15,733 bases of DNA from positions 1-15,733 of the forward strand of contig CAKZUU010000163.1 in the NCBI GenBank assembly GCA_937922175.1, read 5' to 3'. The notes beneath the pieces were generated by a model, which was given only the letters and a program-made list of their open reading frames with translations, was not told the DNA's origin and searched no databases. This DNA is from an uncultured Gemmataceae bacterium. GTDB lineage: Bacteria > Planctomycetota > Planctomycetia > Gemmatales > Gemmataceae. Below are positions 14,973 through 15,733 of this stretch, piece after piece. The translations under genes and the position numbers were made by a program. Numbering within the stretch: the stretch's first letter is position 1; every line of letters begins with the position of its first letter.

Positions 14973-15733
14973 TCAGACTTCCTTGACCACGATACGGTTT
15001 CCCTCGACCTCGATCACCTGGACGCGAGATCCCGCGGGAACAAATGTCCCCTCAGTGACGACGTCCACATACTGATCGCCGAACCTTGCCATTCCCGCGG
15101 GCCTCAAGACGGTGGCCGCGGTGCCAACGGCTCCCAGTAGCGACGCCGCCTCGCTGACCCCGGGAAGGGCCGGCTCCTGTTCGACCTCATCACCTTCACC
15201 CGGGGGCAACAAGAGCAGGCGATTTGCGAACGGCACATGGGGTAAATAGCGAGCCACAAGCAAAGCCACGAACGCGGCGCCCACCATCCCCAGACTGAAC
15301 TGCGTGAGTGTCGCCCCCAGATTAAGCCATTCGCTCGTGTTCCGGGGGGCGCGATCCACTGTCGCCAACCCCAAACCGATCACAGCCAGCAAGACACCGC
15401 TGATCCCGACGAACCCGAAGCCGGGGATGACGAACACTTCGATACCGATGAGAATCAAACCCAAGAGGAAGAGGAGAATCGCGAGGATGATAATTTGCCC
15501 GCTCAGGTGAGATTGCGCCCAGAAAAACAAGACAAAACAGACTGCCGCGATCACTCCCGGGGCAGTGGCCCCAGGTAACTTGAACTCGAGGATCAAACAG
15601 GCAATGCCAATCATCACGAGCAGAAACCGAACAGCGGGCGTCCGGAAGAATTCGGCGATTTGATCCAGCCAATCCGGAGTCAGTTCCCGCACCGAGCCAT
15701 CGTCCAATCCGTACAATGCGACCACCTCGCGGA
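14973..15733 (-). CDS. Long NfeD-family protein, 5' end beyond the window (membrane and OB-fold part)
   Basis: The reading frame is open to the window edge, so the N-terminus is missing. The 253 visible codons include a lead-in (LTPDWLDQIAEFFRTP) and about five hydrophobic segments: FLLVMIGIACLILEFKLPG, PGVIAAVCFVLFFWA, IIILAILLFLLGLILIGIEV, GFVGISGVLLAVIGLGLATV and SLGMVGAAFVALLVARYL. The C-terminal NfeD OB-fold follows (LLGAVGTAATVLRPAGMARF, YVDVVTEGTFVPAGSRVQVI). In the family, this membrane part follows a ClpP-class serine-protease domain in long NfeD proteins. I infer that such a domain lies to the right of the window but cannot see it. The GTG at 15725 is probably an internal valine, not the start. 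This is the first visible gene of the flotillin operon. Confidence 0.9.
   Translation of the reverse strand, partial: REVVALYGLDDGSVRELTPDWLDQIAEFFRTPAVRFLLVMIGIACLILEFKLPGATAPGVIAAVCFVLFFWAQSHLSGQIIILAILLFLLGLILIGIEVFVIPGFGFVGISGVLLAVIGLGLATVDRAPRNTSEWLNLGATLTQFSLGMVGAAFVALLVARYLPHVPFANRLLLLPPGEGDEVEQEPALPGVSEAASLLGAVGTAATVLRPAGMARFGDQYVDVVTEGTFVPAGSRVQVIEVEGNRIVVKEV

Noticed and set aside
1..15733. Mobile elements, CRISPR arrays, tRNA and rRNA genes
   Set aside because: I saw no transposase or integrase motifs, regularly spaced repeats, cloverleaf candidates or rRNA stretches, and nearly all the window is accounted for by chromosomal genes.

Overview
The window looks like a chromosomal segment of a member of the Planctomycetota. 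The evidence is the very large secreted PVC-type dehydrogenase with HEAT repeats, a c-type haem site and a fused DUF1080 domain, the TPR/glycosyltransferase-9 fusion, and a FloA/NfeD operon followed by a short proline-rich protein. The sequence is moderately GC-rich throughout. I see no rRNA, tRNA, insertion sequence, CRISPR array or phage gene. Genus-level placement is not possible from this sequence alone.

Layout, left to right. (1) 135-4208 (+) is a 1357-aa exported multidomain oxidoreductase. (2) 4290-6566 (-) is a TPR-rich cytoplasmic glycosyltransferase with a C-terminal DUF6165-like domain; it converges with gene 1 and a stem-loop lies between them. (3) 6725-8000 (+) is a two-gene unit: an XRE-type regulator and a metallo-beta-lactamase-fold hydrolase with all its metal ligands. 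(4) 8025-10055 (-) is uvrB; it meets the hydrolase gene head-on, with a GC-rich hairpin filling the 24-base gap. (5) 10161-10697 (+) is a YacP-like NYN-domain protein, divergent from uvrB. The 105-base space between them holds perfect TATAAT boxes on both strands, and a 7+7 inverted repeat surrounds the NYN one. (6) 15733-10712 (-) is a six-gene run on the minus strand: a long NfeD protein cut by the window edge, a short NfeD protein, the flotillin floA, a proline-rich hypothetical protein, and two family-2 glycosyltransferases. Spacing in its second half is very tight (3-base gap floA to proline-rich gene; 17-base overlap between the glycosyltransferases), so those genes are probably co-translated.

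How the genes fit together. The NfeD-NfeD-FloA cluster is the conserved bacterial flotillin/membrane-microdomain set. The proline-rich protein coupled to floA and the two glycosyltransferases are candidate partners linking membrane organisation to surface-glycan synthesis; this link is inferred from gene order only. The first gene joins a predicted sugar dehydrogenase, an electron-accepting haem domain and a domain of the 3-keto-glycoside hydrolase family in one polypeptide, which suggests oxidative glycoside cleavage in the periplasm. uvrB is housekeeping DNA repair. The best candidates for something undescribed are the floA-coupled proline-rich protein and the one-polypeptide oxidation/hydrolysis enzyme. 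Nothing in the window clearly amounts to a new defence or mobile system.
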